In this document: positions 1 to 5,309 of the stretch, in pieces
Layout of the letters: each line of letters starts with the position of its first letter
Position numbering within the stretch: position 1 is the first letter of the stretch
Assembly (NCBI GenBank): GCA_945889565.1
Contig: CAMDBZ010000128.1
Location: forward strand, 1-5,309
Direction: 5' to 3'
Source of the DNA: Thermoflexus hugenholtzii JAD2
GTDB taxonomy: Bacteria; Chloroflexota; Dehalococcoidia; UBA2979
DNA length: 5,309 nt
The notes under the pieces: model-generated
What the model was told of the DNA's origin: nothing
The model's input: only the letters and a program-made list of their open reading frames with translations
The model's database searches: none
Translations under genes and position numbers: made by a program

Positions 1-24
1 TCGCGACGGATGTCCCCGAACTTA

Positions 25-50
25 GGCCGCCCGTACCAGTACCATCGGCC
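25..50. promoter_or_regulatory. Interrupted 26-base palindrome upstream of the ccm operon
   Basis: This is a symmetric dyad. GGCCG (25-29) pairs with CGGCC (46-50), and GTAC (33-36) with GTAC (39-42). Unpaired 3-base segments separate the arms on both sides, and CA lies at the centre. The even spacing would suit the binding site of a dimeric regulator. As an RNA hairpin it would have a very tight loop and is not followed by a T tract, so an intrinsic terminator is less likely. It lies about 140 bases before the first ATG, in the least GC-rich part of the window. A role is inference only; short dyads also arise by chance. Confidence 0.25.
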
Positions 51-118
51 ACCTTCACGGTCAACCACCCGGCCCCAACACAAGCGGCGATGGAGCATGC
101 GCGGCGCTCGCGCTCGCG

Positions 119-124
119 TACACT
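119..124 (+). promoter_or_regulatory. Possible -10 element (TACACT) of the ccm operon promoter
   Basis: TACACT matches the TANNNT core of a sigma-70-type -10 box and stands out in a GC-rich context. I find no good -35 hexamer at 16-18 bases upstream and no extended -10 TG. Transcription would begin at about 130-132, after the GTG at 128, which would favour the ATG at 191 as the start of the first gene. This is a weak call based on a single hexamer. Confidence 0.22.
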
Positions 125-155
125 GGCGTGCGATCTGCGGCGCGGGAACGGGAAC

Positions 156-197
156 ATGTCCTGGCAACGCCGGCCTCTGATGCCAAGCCGATGGTGA
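156..197 (+). CDS. Possible 13-codon leader ORF overlapping the ccmG start
   Basis: An ATG at 156 opens a 13-codon frame (MSWQRRPLMPSRW) whose TGA at 195-197 lies just past the ATG at 191-193, within ATGGTGA. A purine-rich stretch, GGGAACGGGAA (144-154), precedes it and could act as a weak ribosome site. If ccmG starts at 191, ribosomes ending here could reinitiate on it, as at the other overlapping junctions of this operon. If ccmG starts at the GTG at 128, this frame is only a shadow of it. There is no recognisable function, and the peptide is too short to judge by content. Confidence 0.15.
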   Translation: MSWQRRPLMPSRW

Positions 198-748
198 CCC
201 GCCGCTTCGTGGTGGCCGGCATCGTCGCCGCGTTCGCGCTGGCGCTCGCCGTCGTGGGGGTGCTCGCGGCGGGGCTCGGACGCGACGCGAGCAGCGAGGC
301 GCCGGCTGCGCCCGTGCCTGGCGCCGCGTCGGTCGGCGCGGCCGCCGACGCGTCGCTGACCACCTTCGCGGGCGAGCGCTTCCGCCTCCGCGACCACGCC
401 GGAGGGCCCGTCTTCGTGTACTTCTGGGCGTCCTGGTGCGAGCCATGCAAGGCCGAGGCGCAGCTGATCCAGCGGCTCGCGCCGGAGTACCTGGCGCAGG
501 GCTACACCTTCGTGGGCGTGAACATCTGGGACGGCGAGGCGGACGCGCGCGCCTTTGCGCAGCGCTACGGGCTCACCTTCCCGCTGGTCCGGGACGCGGA
601 CGGCGCGTTGTACCTCCCGCTGGCGGTCGAGCGGCTGCCGATGGCGTTCTTCCTCCGCCCCGGCCTCGAGATCGAGCGGCGGGTGCTGGGCGAGCTGCGC
701 GAGCCCGAGCTGCGCGCGGCGCTGGCGAGCATCGGCGGCCGCTCGTGA
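191..748 (+). CDS. ccmG: CcmG/TlpA/ResA-type membrane-anchored thioredoxin
   Basis: This is a thiol-disulfide oxidoreductase of the TlpA/ResA/CcmG group. It acts outside the membrane to keep the CXXCH cysteines of apocytochrome c reduced for heme attachment. With the ATG at 191 the product is 185 residues. It has one N-terminal membrane segment (about 6-29), an Ala/Pro-rich linker, and then a thioredoxin fold. The active site is WCEPC (Cys83 and Cys86), within FVYFWASWCEPCKAE. The strand FVGVNIWD follows, and the cis-proline is Pro150 in RLPMAFF. The frame is also open from a GTG at 128, giving 206 residues. I prefer 191 because it is an ATG, the membrane segment follows directly, and a possible -10 at 119-124 would exclude 128. 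Neither start has a clear Shine-Dalgarno. Its last bases overlap ccmE by four. The biochemical class is certain; CcmG is assigned from the operon, and the WCEPC site itself resembles ResA. Confidence 0.88.
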   Translation: MVTRRFVVAGIVAAFALALAVVGVLAAGLGRDASSEAPAAPVPGAASVGAAADASLTTFAGERFRLRDHAGGPVFVYFWASWCEPCKAEAQLIQRLAPEYLAQGYTFVGVNIWDGEADARAFAQRYGLTFPLVRDADGALYLPLAVERLPMAFFLRPGLEIERRVLGELREPELRAALASIGGRS

Positions 749-1179
749 GCGCGCACCTCGGCAGCCTGCTCGCCAGCCGCCGGGCGAAGCTCTTGGCCGT
801 GCTCGCCGTCGCGAGCCTCGGCATCGGGGCGCTCGCCGTGCAGGCGGCGGGCTCGGCGGTCTCGTATTACGTCACGCCGGAGGAGTTCGCGACGCAGATG
901 GACGGCCGCGAGGGCCGCTGGCGCGTCGGCGGACGCGTCGTCGAGGGCTCGGTGGTCGAGGCGCGCGGCCGCCCGGTCGCCTTCGCGATCGTCGGCGAGC
1001 ACGGCGAGACGATGCAGATCAGCTACGACGGCGTGAAGCCGAACCTGTTCGGCCCCCGCGCCTTCGTCGTAGTCGAAGGCACCGCCGAGGGGCCGGGCCG
1101 GCTACGCGCCTCGTCCGTGATCATCAAGCACGAGTCCGAGTTCGTGACCGACGCCGACGATGCGTCGAACGCGCCATGA
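745..1179 (+). CDS. ccmE: Cytochrome c maturation heme chaperone CcmE
   Basis: CcmE takes heme from the CcmABC complex, holds it covalently on the outer face of the membrane and passes it to CcmF. The product is 144 residues, a usual size for the family. A membrane segment (about 15-37) leads into SYYVTPEEF, the typical junction to the OB-fold beta-barrel. Then come RVGGRVVEGSV, the conserved YDGVKPNLF (94-102) and VVVEGTAEG. The heme-attachment region is IIKHESEF, with His129 as the predicted covalent heme ligand. The residue four positions on, usually Tyr (HxxxY), is Phe133 here. The tail after it is short and acidic. The start is a GTG sharing GTGA with the ccmG stop. No Shine-Dalgarno is visible, so coupled translation is likely. 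The frame continues upstream over ccmG, but that part reads as Arg/Ala-rich shadow. The identification is firm; the Phe is the oddity. Confidence 0.95.
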   Translation: MSAHLGSLLASRRAKLLAVLAVASLGIGALAVQAAGSAVSYYVTPEEFATQMDGREGRWRVGGRVVEGSVVEARGRPVAFAIVGEHGETMQISYDGVKPNLFGPRAFVVVEGTAEGPGRLRASSVIIKHESEFVTDADDASNAP

Positions 1180-3179
1180 GCGTGCTCGCGGCGCTGGGGG
1201 CAGCGGCGCTGCTGGTGGCGCTGGGCGCTGCGGTGACCGCCGTGGGCGGCGCGCTGCTTGGCGCGCGGGCGCGACCCGGTGCGCTGGCGGCGGCGCGGCG
1301 AGCGCTGCTGGTGACGGCGGCGGCGATCACGGTCGCGGTCGGCGCGCTCGCGGTGGCGCTGCTGCGCGACGATTTCTCGCTGGCGTACGTCGCAGCGGTG
1401 TCCTCGCGCGAGCTCGACCCGCCGCTGAAGTGGGCGGCGCTGTACAGCGCGCAGGCGGGCTCGCTGCTGTTGTGGACGTGGCTGCTCTCGCTGTTCGTGG
1501 CGGTGTTCGCGTGGCGCACGCTGCCGGCGATCCCCTGGGGCGCGGCCCCGGCGACGGCGATCGCGGGGGCGCTGCTGGTGGCGTTCCTGGTGCCGGCCGT
1601 CGCGTTCGGGTCGGCGTTCACGGCGAGCCCGGTGACCCCGCTCGACGGGCGGGGGCTCAACCCGCTGCTGGTGGACCGCGGGATGCTGGTGCATCCGCCG
1701 TTCCTGCTGGCGGGCCTGGTCAGCACGGCGATCCCGTTCACGCTCGGCATGAGCGCGCTGGCAGCCGGGCGCGTCGACGGCGCGTGGCTGCGCGCGGTGC
1801 GCGGCTGGGCGCTGTGCGCGTGGCTGGTGCTGAGCATCGGCAACTTCCTCGGCGGGTGGTGGGCGTACACGGTGCTCGGCTGGGGGGGCTACTGGGGCTG
1901 GGACCCGGTGGAGAACTCGGCGCTGCTGCCGCTGCTCCCGCTCACCGCGTTCTTGCACTCGCTGCTGGTGCAGGAGCGGCGGGGCATGCTCAAGCTGTGG
2001 AACGTCGGACTGGTCGTGGCGGCGTTCGCGCTGGCGGTGTTCGGCACGTTCAACGTGCGCAGCGGGCTCGTCGAGTCCGTGCACTCGTTCGCGCGCTCGG
2101 ACGTCGGCGGCTACTTCCTCGCCCTGCTCGCGGTCGTGATCGTAGGCGCAGGCGGGCTGATGGTGTGGCGCGCGCGCATGCTGCGTCCGGGGCACGATTT
2201 CGAATCGCTGCTCTCGCGGGAGAGCGCGCTCATCGTCAACAACTACCTGTTCCTGGCGATCACGCTGGTCGTCCTCGGCGGCACGCTGTTCCCGGTCTTC
2301 TCCGAGCTGTTCGACGGCTCGCGCATCACCGTCGGTCCGCCGTTCTTCAACCGCGTCGTGGGGCCGCTGCTGGTCGCGCTGGTGGTGCTGATGGCGATCG
2401 GCACGGTGCTACCGTGGCGGCGCGCGGCGGGCGCGACGCTCGCGCGCCGCTTCCGTGGTCCGCTCGTGGTGGCCGTGGGCGCGGCGATCGCGCTCGGCGC
2501 GGGGGGGATGCGCGACCCGTTCGCGCTGGCGGCCACGTGCGCAGCGGCGGTGCTGCTGTTCGTGACGCTGCGCGAGTTCGCGATCGGCGCGCGCGGCGTG
2601 CGCCGGGCGACGGGCGTCGCCTGGCCGGCCGCGCTCGCGGCGCTGTTCGAGCGCGATCAGCGGCGCTACGGCGGCTACCTCGTGCACGTCGGCGTGGGCG
2701 TGCTCGCGATCGCCATCGTCGGCTCGAACATCTACCAGCAGCAGATCCGCGCGACGGTCGCGCCGGGCGGGTCGTTCGAGGCAGGCGGGCGCACGCTCAC
2801 CTTCGAGGGGCTGCAGGAGCGCGCGCCCGCCCGCAACGGCATCGACACCGAGGTGGTGGCGGCGTTGCGCGTCACGCGCGGGGGCGAGGAGCGCGCGCAG
2901 CTCGCGCCGGGGCGGCGGCTGTTCACCAACTTCCCGCAGCAGCCGACCTCGATCATCGCGATCGAGCACACCTGGCGGGACGACCTGTACGTGTTCGTGC
3001 AGGGCTGGGACGCGGACGGCGTGACGGAGTTCCAGGTGTTCGTGAACCCGCTGATGCCGTGGCTGTGGGCGGGGGCGGGCGTGTACATCGTGGGGGGGCT
3101 GCTCGCGTTCGTGCCGCTGCGCGCGCGCCCCGCGCTGGTAACGGCGCCGGCGCGCGAACCCGCGGCGGCGCGGAGCTAG
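1176..3179 (+). CDS. ccmF: Cytochrome c heme lyase subunit CcmF
   Basis: CcmF is the core of the System I heme lyase. It receives heme from CcmE and attaches it to CXXCH in apocytochromes. The product is 667 residues with many membrane segments (E. coli CcmF is slightly shorter). The diagnostic WWD-type motif, WGGYWGWDPVENSALLPL, is at about 236-253. Ahead of it, NPLLVDRGMLVHPPFL carries His173. FNVRSGLVESVHSFA carries His303. These correspond to the two external histidines flanking the WWD motif. His261 (AFLHSLL) and His504 (YLVHVGVG) match the two histidines that hold the structural heme b. A large external domain (about 521-625) precedes the last membrane segment (about 628-647). All four heme-associated histidines are therefore present and the gene looks intact. 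ATG start within ATGA, overlapping the ccmE stop. Three runs of seven Gs occur inside the gene (1882-1888, 2501-2507, 3092-3098). Confidence 0.97.
   Translation: MSVLAALGAAALLVALGAAVTAVGGALLGARARPGALAAARRALLVTAAAITVAVGALAVALLRDDFSLAYVAAVSSRELDPPLKWAALYSAQAGSLLLWTWLLSLFVAVFAWRTLPAIPWGAAPATAIAGALLVAFLVPAVAFGSAFTASPVTPLDGRGLNPLLVDRGMLVHPPFLLAGLVSTAIPFTLGMSALAAGRVDGAWLRAVRGWALCAWLVLSIGNFLGGWWAYTVLGWGGYWGWDPVENSALLPLLPLTAFLHSLLVQERRGMLKLWNVGLVVAAFALAVFGTFNVRSGLVESVHSFARSDVGGYFLALLAVVIVGAGGLMVWRARMLRPGHDFESLLSRESALIVNNYLFLAITLVVLGGTLFPVFSELFDGSRITVGPPFFNRVVGPLLVALVVLMAIGTVLPWRRAAGATLARRFRGPLVVAVGAAIALGAGGMRDPFALAATCAAAVLLFVTLREFAIGARGVRRATGVAWPAALAALFERDQRRYGGYLVHVGVGVLAIAIVGSNIYQQQIRATVAPGGSFEAGGRTLTFEGLQERAPARNGIDTEVVAALRVTRGGEERAQLAPGRRLFTNFPQQPTSIIAIEHTWRDDLYVFVQGWDADGVTEFQVFVNPLMPWLWAGAGVYIVGGLLAFVPLRARPALVTAPAREPAAARS
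3172..3175 (+). promoter_or_regulatory. Ribosome binding site for ccmH
   Basis: GGAG sits across the end of ccmF, nine bases before the ATG at 3185. It supports this start for ccmH at the only junction in the operon that has a gap (5 bases) rather than an overlap. Confidence 0.6.
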
Positions 3180-3184
3180 CGGCG

Positions 3185-3685
3185 ATGCGACGCGTGCCGC
3201 CGCTGTTCGTGGCGCTGCTCGCGGCCGTCCTGCTCGTGGCGCTGCTGCTCGCCGTGTGCGTCCTGCCCGCGCCGCGCGTGGTGGGCGCGCAATCGGTCGA
3301 CAAGCAGGCGCTCTCCATTGAGCGGCAGCTCATGTGCCCGCAGTGCGTGAACCTGCGCCTCGACGTCTGCGACACGCAGCTCTGCCAGGACATGCGCGCT
3401 GAGATCCGCACACGCCTCGCGGCGGGCGAGTCCCCGGAACAGATCATGGCCATGTTCGAGCAGCGGTACGGCACGGGCGTGCTCGCGAACCCGCCCTACC
3501 GCAGCTTCCGGCGCGTGCTGCTGGGCTGGGCCGTGGTCGCCATGCTCGTCGTCGCGGCGGGCGGCGGCGTCGCGCTCGTCGCGATGCGGCGCGGCGCGCG
3601 CCCGCCCGCGGTCGGCGCCGCCGACGGCGCAGCGGGGGATGACTGGCTCGACGAACAGCTCACGCGCGACCGCGAGGCGCGCTGA
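3185..3685 (+). CDS. ccmH: CcmH (CcmL-type) apocytochrome thiol oxidoreductase
   Basis: CcmH belongs to the CcmH/CycL/Ccl2 family, membrane proteins that work with CcmG and CcmF in reducing apocytochrome c before heme ligation. The product is 166 residues. A hydrophobic signal segment (about 7-27) may be cleaved at VVGA/Q (residue 35). The three-helix domain follows: ERQLMCPQC (Cys51, Cys54) in place of the usual LRCxxC, then MRAEIRTRLAAGESPEQIMAM and RYGTGVLANPP, all typical of the family. A second membrane segment is at about 111-134, and the cytoplasmic tail is acidic (GDDWLDEQL). Between the CXXC and the second helix there are two further cysteines, Cys62 and Cys67 (DVCDTQLCQDM), which proteobacterial CcmH lacks. 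A lipobox at Cys25 was considered but Val at -1 does not fit. ATG start with GGAG nine bases upstream; the end overlaps the next gene by one base (TGATG). The TPR part of E. coli-type fused CcmH is absent. Confidence 0.93.
   Translation: MRRVPPLFVALLAAVLLVALLLAVCVLPAPRVVGAQSVDKQALSIERQLMCPQCVNLRLDVCDTQLCQDMRAEIRTRLAAGESPEQIMAMFEQRYGTGVLANPPYRSFRRVLLGWAVVAMLVVAAGGGVALVAMRRGARPPAVGAADGAAGDDWLDEQLTRDREAR
3674..3677 (+). promoter_or_regulatory. Ribosome binding site for the CcmI-like gene
   Basis: GAGG lies seven bases before the ATG at 3685, inside the end of ccmH. The spacing is good and supports a start at the TGATG junction. Confidence 0.5.
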
Positions 3686-3981
3686 TGGAGTGGGCGCTGC
3701 TGGTGGCGCTCGCGATCGTCGCGGCGCTGGCGATCGCGGGGCCGGCGCTGCGCGGCGGTGCGCACGCGCCGGCGGGAGCGGGCGTCGACCCAGCTGGCGC
3801 CACCGAGGAGCTGCGCGCGGAGCGCGCGCGGCTGCTGGCCGAGCTGCGCGAGCTTGACGACGACGCGCGCAACGGCCGCATCGCGCCCGCCGACCGCGCG
3901 CTCGGGCGGCGCGCCCTGGGCCCGCAGCTGCGCGCGGTGACCGAGGCGTTGCGCGCAGTGGGCTGGGAGCCGCGCTCGTGA
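3685..3981 (+). CDS. Short CcmI/CycH-like protein, N-terminal part only
   Basis: The product is a 98-residue membrane protein. An N-terminal segment (about 2-21) is followed by a Gly/Ala/Pro linker and a charged, probably coiled-coil helix (about 40-60): EELRAERARLLAELRELDDD. The run LLAELRELDDDARNGRIAPAD is close to the motif after the first membrane helix of CcmI proteins (leucine-rich helix, then ELDxDxxxGkls.eD). CcmI/CycH binds apocytochrome c and presents it to CcmF-CcmH. The large C-terminal TPR domain that binds the apocytochrome tail is missing here. There is no sign that it was broken off: the stop is shared cleanly with the next gene (GTGA), and the next product is unrelated in sequence. 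The position directly after ccmH supports the assignment. A CcmD-like role was considered, but CcmD is smaller and lacks the ELD motif. Family resemblance is from memory of the motif, so confidence is moderate. Confidence 0.68.
   Translation: MEWALLVALAIVAALAIAGPALRGGAHAPAGAGVDPAGATEELRAERARLLAELRELDDDARNGRIAPADRALGRRALGPQLRAVTEALRAVGWEPRS
3965..3969 (+). promoter_or_regulatory. Ribosome binding site for the 359-residue protein
   Basis: GGGAG lies eight bases before the GTG at 3978 and supports that non-ATG start within the GTGA overlap. Confidence 0.55.
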
Positions 3982-5057
3982 GCGCGCGCGCGCACCGCGC
4001 CGCGCGCCGAGCGCTACTGGCCGTCGCCCTGCTGCTCGGCGCGCTCGCGCTTGGGTCGACGACCGGCGGGGCGCAGGCGCAGGCGCAGGCGCAGGGCGTG
4101 ATCAGCGGCGCGGTGCGTAACGGCACGGCGGGCGCGCCGCCGGCGCTCGACGTGCGCGTGGAGCTCATCGCCATCGGCGCGCGCGCGGAGCTGACGAGCC
4201 AGCAGCAGCAGCCGGTTGACGGGCGCTTCCGCTTCGTCGTCGCCGCCGATGCGACGGTGTCGTACGTGCTGCGCACGGTGTACCAGGGCGTGCCGTACCT
4301 CAGCGAGCCGCCGCTGCTGCTCTCGCCCGAGGCGCCGGAGGCGACGCGCGACATGGTGGTGTACGAGCGTGCGACGGAGCCGCCGCCGCTGCGCATCAGC
4401 TCGACCGTCGTGTCGGTGCGCGGGCTCGACCAGGCGGCGGGCACGCTCGAGCTGCAGCGCGAGGACGAGGTGGAGAACGCGAGCGACCGCGCGTGGGCGG
4501 GTGGCGCCGATGGCATCACGCTGCGCACCCCCGCGCCGCCCGGCGCGCGGCGCGCGAGCGACCTCTCCGGACTCGCGACGGTCACGCTCGCGGACGGCGC
4601 GGTGACGACGACGCAGCCGCTGCTGCCGGGGCGACAGCTCGTGGTCACGCGACTCGCGGTGGCGTACGACCGCGCTGCCGCGCAGTACCGCCTGCGCGTG
4701 ACGGCGCCGCTCCCCACCGCGCGCATCGAGGCGTGGGTGCCGGCGCGCTTCCTGGAGGACGTGACGGCGGAGGGCGACGCGCGCGCGGCGGCGACGCGCA
4801 CGCTCGAGGGCGAGCGCTGGCGCGTCGTCGAGCGCGCGGGGCCTACGGGGCCGGGCGAGGCGCTGGTGGTGACGCTCGCGGGCCTCGGCGGCGCGCGCGC
4901 GACGAACCCGCTCACGCAGCCGACCGGCGCGGCGCTCGGCGCGGCGATCGCGATCGCAGTCGTCGGCGGTGGCGCCGTGCTCACAAGGCCGCTCGCAGCA
5001 CGGCTCGGACGGCCGCGCGCGCGCCGGCCGGCGCCCCGCTCGCGGGCCGCGCGATGA
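3978..5057 (+). CDS. Unrecognised exported, membrane-anchored protein with carboxypeptidase-regulatory-like domain
   Basis: I do not recognise a named gene for this 359-residue product. An Arg-rich start and hydrophobic segment (12-27) form a signal peptide, probably cut within the AQAQAQAQ stretch (32-39). ISGAVRNGTAGAPPALDVRVELI (about 42-64), then DGRFRFVVAADATVSYVLRTVYQGVPYL (81-108), reads as a transthyretin-like, carboxypeptidase-regulatory-type beta-sandwich. A second beta-rich region (about 138-305) resembles no enzyme I know and shows no cysteine, CXXCH or obvious catalytic motif. A C-terminal hydrophobic segment (about 316-337) and Arg-rich tail (RLGRPRARRPAPRSRAAR) give an N-out, C-in topology, with most of the protein outside the membrane. 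Similar proteins occur near cytochrome genes in some GC-rich phyla, as far as I recall. It overlaps the gene before and the gene after by four bases, so a role in cytochrome c maturation is inferred. It might bind apocytochrome or stabilise the complex. Confidence 0.85.
   Translation: MSARAHRAARRALLAVALLLGALALGSTTGGAQAQAQAQGVISGAVRNGTAGAPPALDVRVELIAIGARAELTSQQQQPVDGRFRFVVAADATVSYVLRTVYQGVPYLSEPPLLLSPEAPEATRDMVVYERATEPPPLRISSTVVSVRGLDQAAGTLELQREDEVENASDRAWAGGADGITLRTPAPPGARRASDLSGLATVTLADGAVTTTQPLLPGRQLVVTRLAVAYDRAAAQYRLRVTAPLPTARIEAWVPARFLEDVTAEGDARAAATRTLEGERWRVVERAGPTGPGEALVVTLAGLGGARATNPLTQPTGAALGAAIAIAVVGGGAVLTRPLAARLGRPRARRPAPRSRAAR
4071..4094 (+). repeat. Four tandem copies of GCGCAG (Ala-Gln repeat)
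   Basis: GCGCAG is repeated four times without change, encoding four Ala-Gln pairs at the end of the signal peptide of the 359-residue protein. The unit is six bases, so gain or loss of a copy keeps the reading frame and would only move the signal peptidase site slightly. A run of four CAG codons (4200-4211, Gln75-78) lies in the same gene. Confidence 0.8.
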
Positions 5058-5309
5058 GCGGAGCGCCGCCCGCGGCGAGGATCGCGGCGCGCGGGCTGGC
5101 CAAGCGCTACGGCGGCGTGCGCGTGTTCGAGGACGCGACGTTCGCGATCGCGCCCGGCGCGCGCATCGCGCTCACCGGCGCGAACGGCGCGGGCAAGAGC
5201 ACGCTAATCGCGGTGCTCGCGACGCTCGCCGCGCCGAGCGCCGGCGAGGCGTGGATCGACGCGCATCCGGTGTCGCGCGGCAGCAGCGCGCTGCGTCGCG
5301 CGATCGGCG
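5054..5309 (+). CDS. ccmA: ABC transporter ATPase, probably CcmA (3' end beyond window)
   Basis: Only the first 85 codons are inside the window, ending in RRAIG. The sequence starts an ABC nucleotide-binding domain: ARGLAKRYGGVRVFEDATF with an A-loop aromatic (Tyr19), then GARIALTGANGAGKST, a Walker A motif with Lys48 at 5195-5197, then the usual PSAGEAWIDA segment. Q-loop, signature and Walker B lie outside. CcmA is the ATPase of the CcmABC complex; ATP hydrolysis releases heme-loaded CcmE. The motifs alone fit many ABC ATPases. The CcmA call rests on the operon and would be settled by ccmB and ccmC following. ATG start within ATGA, overlapping the upstream stop; no Shine-Dalgarno is seen, so coupled translation is likely. 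Confidence 0.82.
   Translation, partial: MSGAPPAARIAARGLAKRYGGVRVFEDATFAIAPGARIALTGANGAGKSTLIAVLATLAAPSAGEAWIDAHPVSRGSSALRRAIG

Noticed and set aside
2..25. TAG at 23-25 as the end of an upstream gene
   Set aside because: Only seven codons precede it in the window, so coding cannot be judged.
25..50. The palindrome as an intrinsic terminator
   Set aside because: No T tract follows it, and the loop would be only two bases.
10..180. A 56-codon + strand frame from ATG 10 to TGA 178-180
   Set aside because: The product is Arg-rich with no hydrophobic or domain pattern, has no ribosome site and runs into the ccmG region. No support as a gene.
61..450. A - strand open frame covering the leader, which could suggest a divergent gene
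   Set aside because: The composition is Ala/Ser/Thr/Pro-rich without any motif, and most of it lies opposite the thioredoxin gene.
1023..2195. A 390-codon open frame on the - strand opposite ccmE and ccmF
   Set aside because: It is rich in Arg, Gln and His, as expected from the complement of hydrophobic GC-rich codons. It lies opposite the most conserved part of ccmF.
1160..3184. A far upstream start for the ccmH frame, giving an 841-residue protein
   Set aside because: The upstream part is Arg/Gly/Ala shadow of ccmF. The ATG at 3185 has a good Shine-Dalgarno, followed directly by a signal segment and the CcmH domain.
3257..3259. Cys25 of CcmH as a lipoprotein attachment site
   Set aside because: The preceding residues are L-A-V; Val at -1 does not fit a lipobox. 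A signal peptidase I site at VVGA/Q is more plausible.
3176..4984. A 602-codon open frame on the - strand opposite ccmH, the CcmI-like gene and the 359-residue gene
   Set aside because: The product is Arg/Ala/Pro/Ser-rich low-complexity sequence with no recognisable domain. Long antisense frames are expected where GC bias removes stop codons, and the + strand genes are well supported.

Overview
The window is very GC-rich (by eye well above 70%, with G or C at most third codon positions) and almost fully coding. It holds one + strand operon for cytochrome c maturation System I (Ccm), which builds c-type cytochromes outside the cytoplasmic membrane. From left to right: an upstream/leader region (1-190), a CcmG/TlpA-type thioredoxin (191-748), the heme chaperone CcmE (745-1179), the heme lyase core CcmF (1176-3179), the thiol oxidoreductase CcmH (3185-3685), a short CcmI-like membrane protein (3685-3981), an unrecognised secreted or membrane-anchored protein with a carboxypeptidase-regulatory-like beta domain (3978-5057), and the 5' part of an ABC ATPase, most likely CcmA (5054 to the window end). 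ccmB and ccmC are not seen and would be expected beyond the right edge.

The genes are tightly packed. Four junctions are 4-base overlaps (GTGA or ATGA), one is a 1-base overlap (TGATG) and one is a 5-base gap. This predicts a single transcript with translational coupling. The steps fit together as follows. CcmA (with CcmB and CcmC) loads heme onto CcmE. CcmE hands heme to CcmF. CcmG and CcmH keep the apocytochrome CXXCH thiols reduced, and CcmI-type proteins hold the apocytochrome near CcmF and CcmH.

The gene order, the short CcmI, the four-cysteine CcmH and the extra beta-domain protein differ from the enterobacterial ccmABCDEFGH layout. They suggest a GC-rich non-proteobacterial lineage. 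Chloroflexota is my first guess, and Gemmatimonadota, Acidobacteriota or deep Actinomycetota are possible. No marker gene here settles this.

Points of most interest: the uncharacterised protein embedded in the pathway; a CcmE whose heme-binding motif reads H-x3-F instead of H-x3-Y; two extra cysteines in CcmH; a CcmI reduced to its N-terminal part; and, in the leader, a 26-base interrupted palindrome and a 13-codon open frame that ends across the first gene's ATG. I see no RNA gene, mobile element, CRISPR array or convincing intrinsic terminator.
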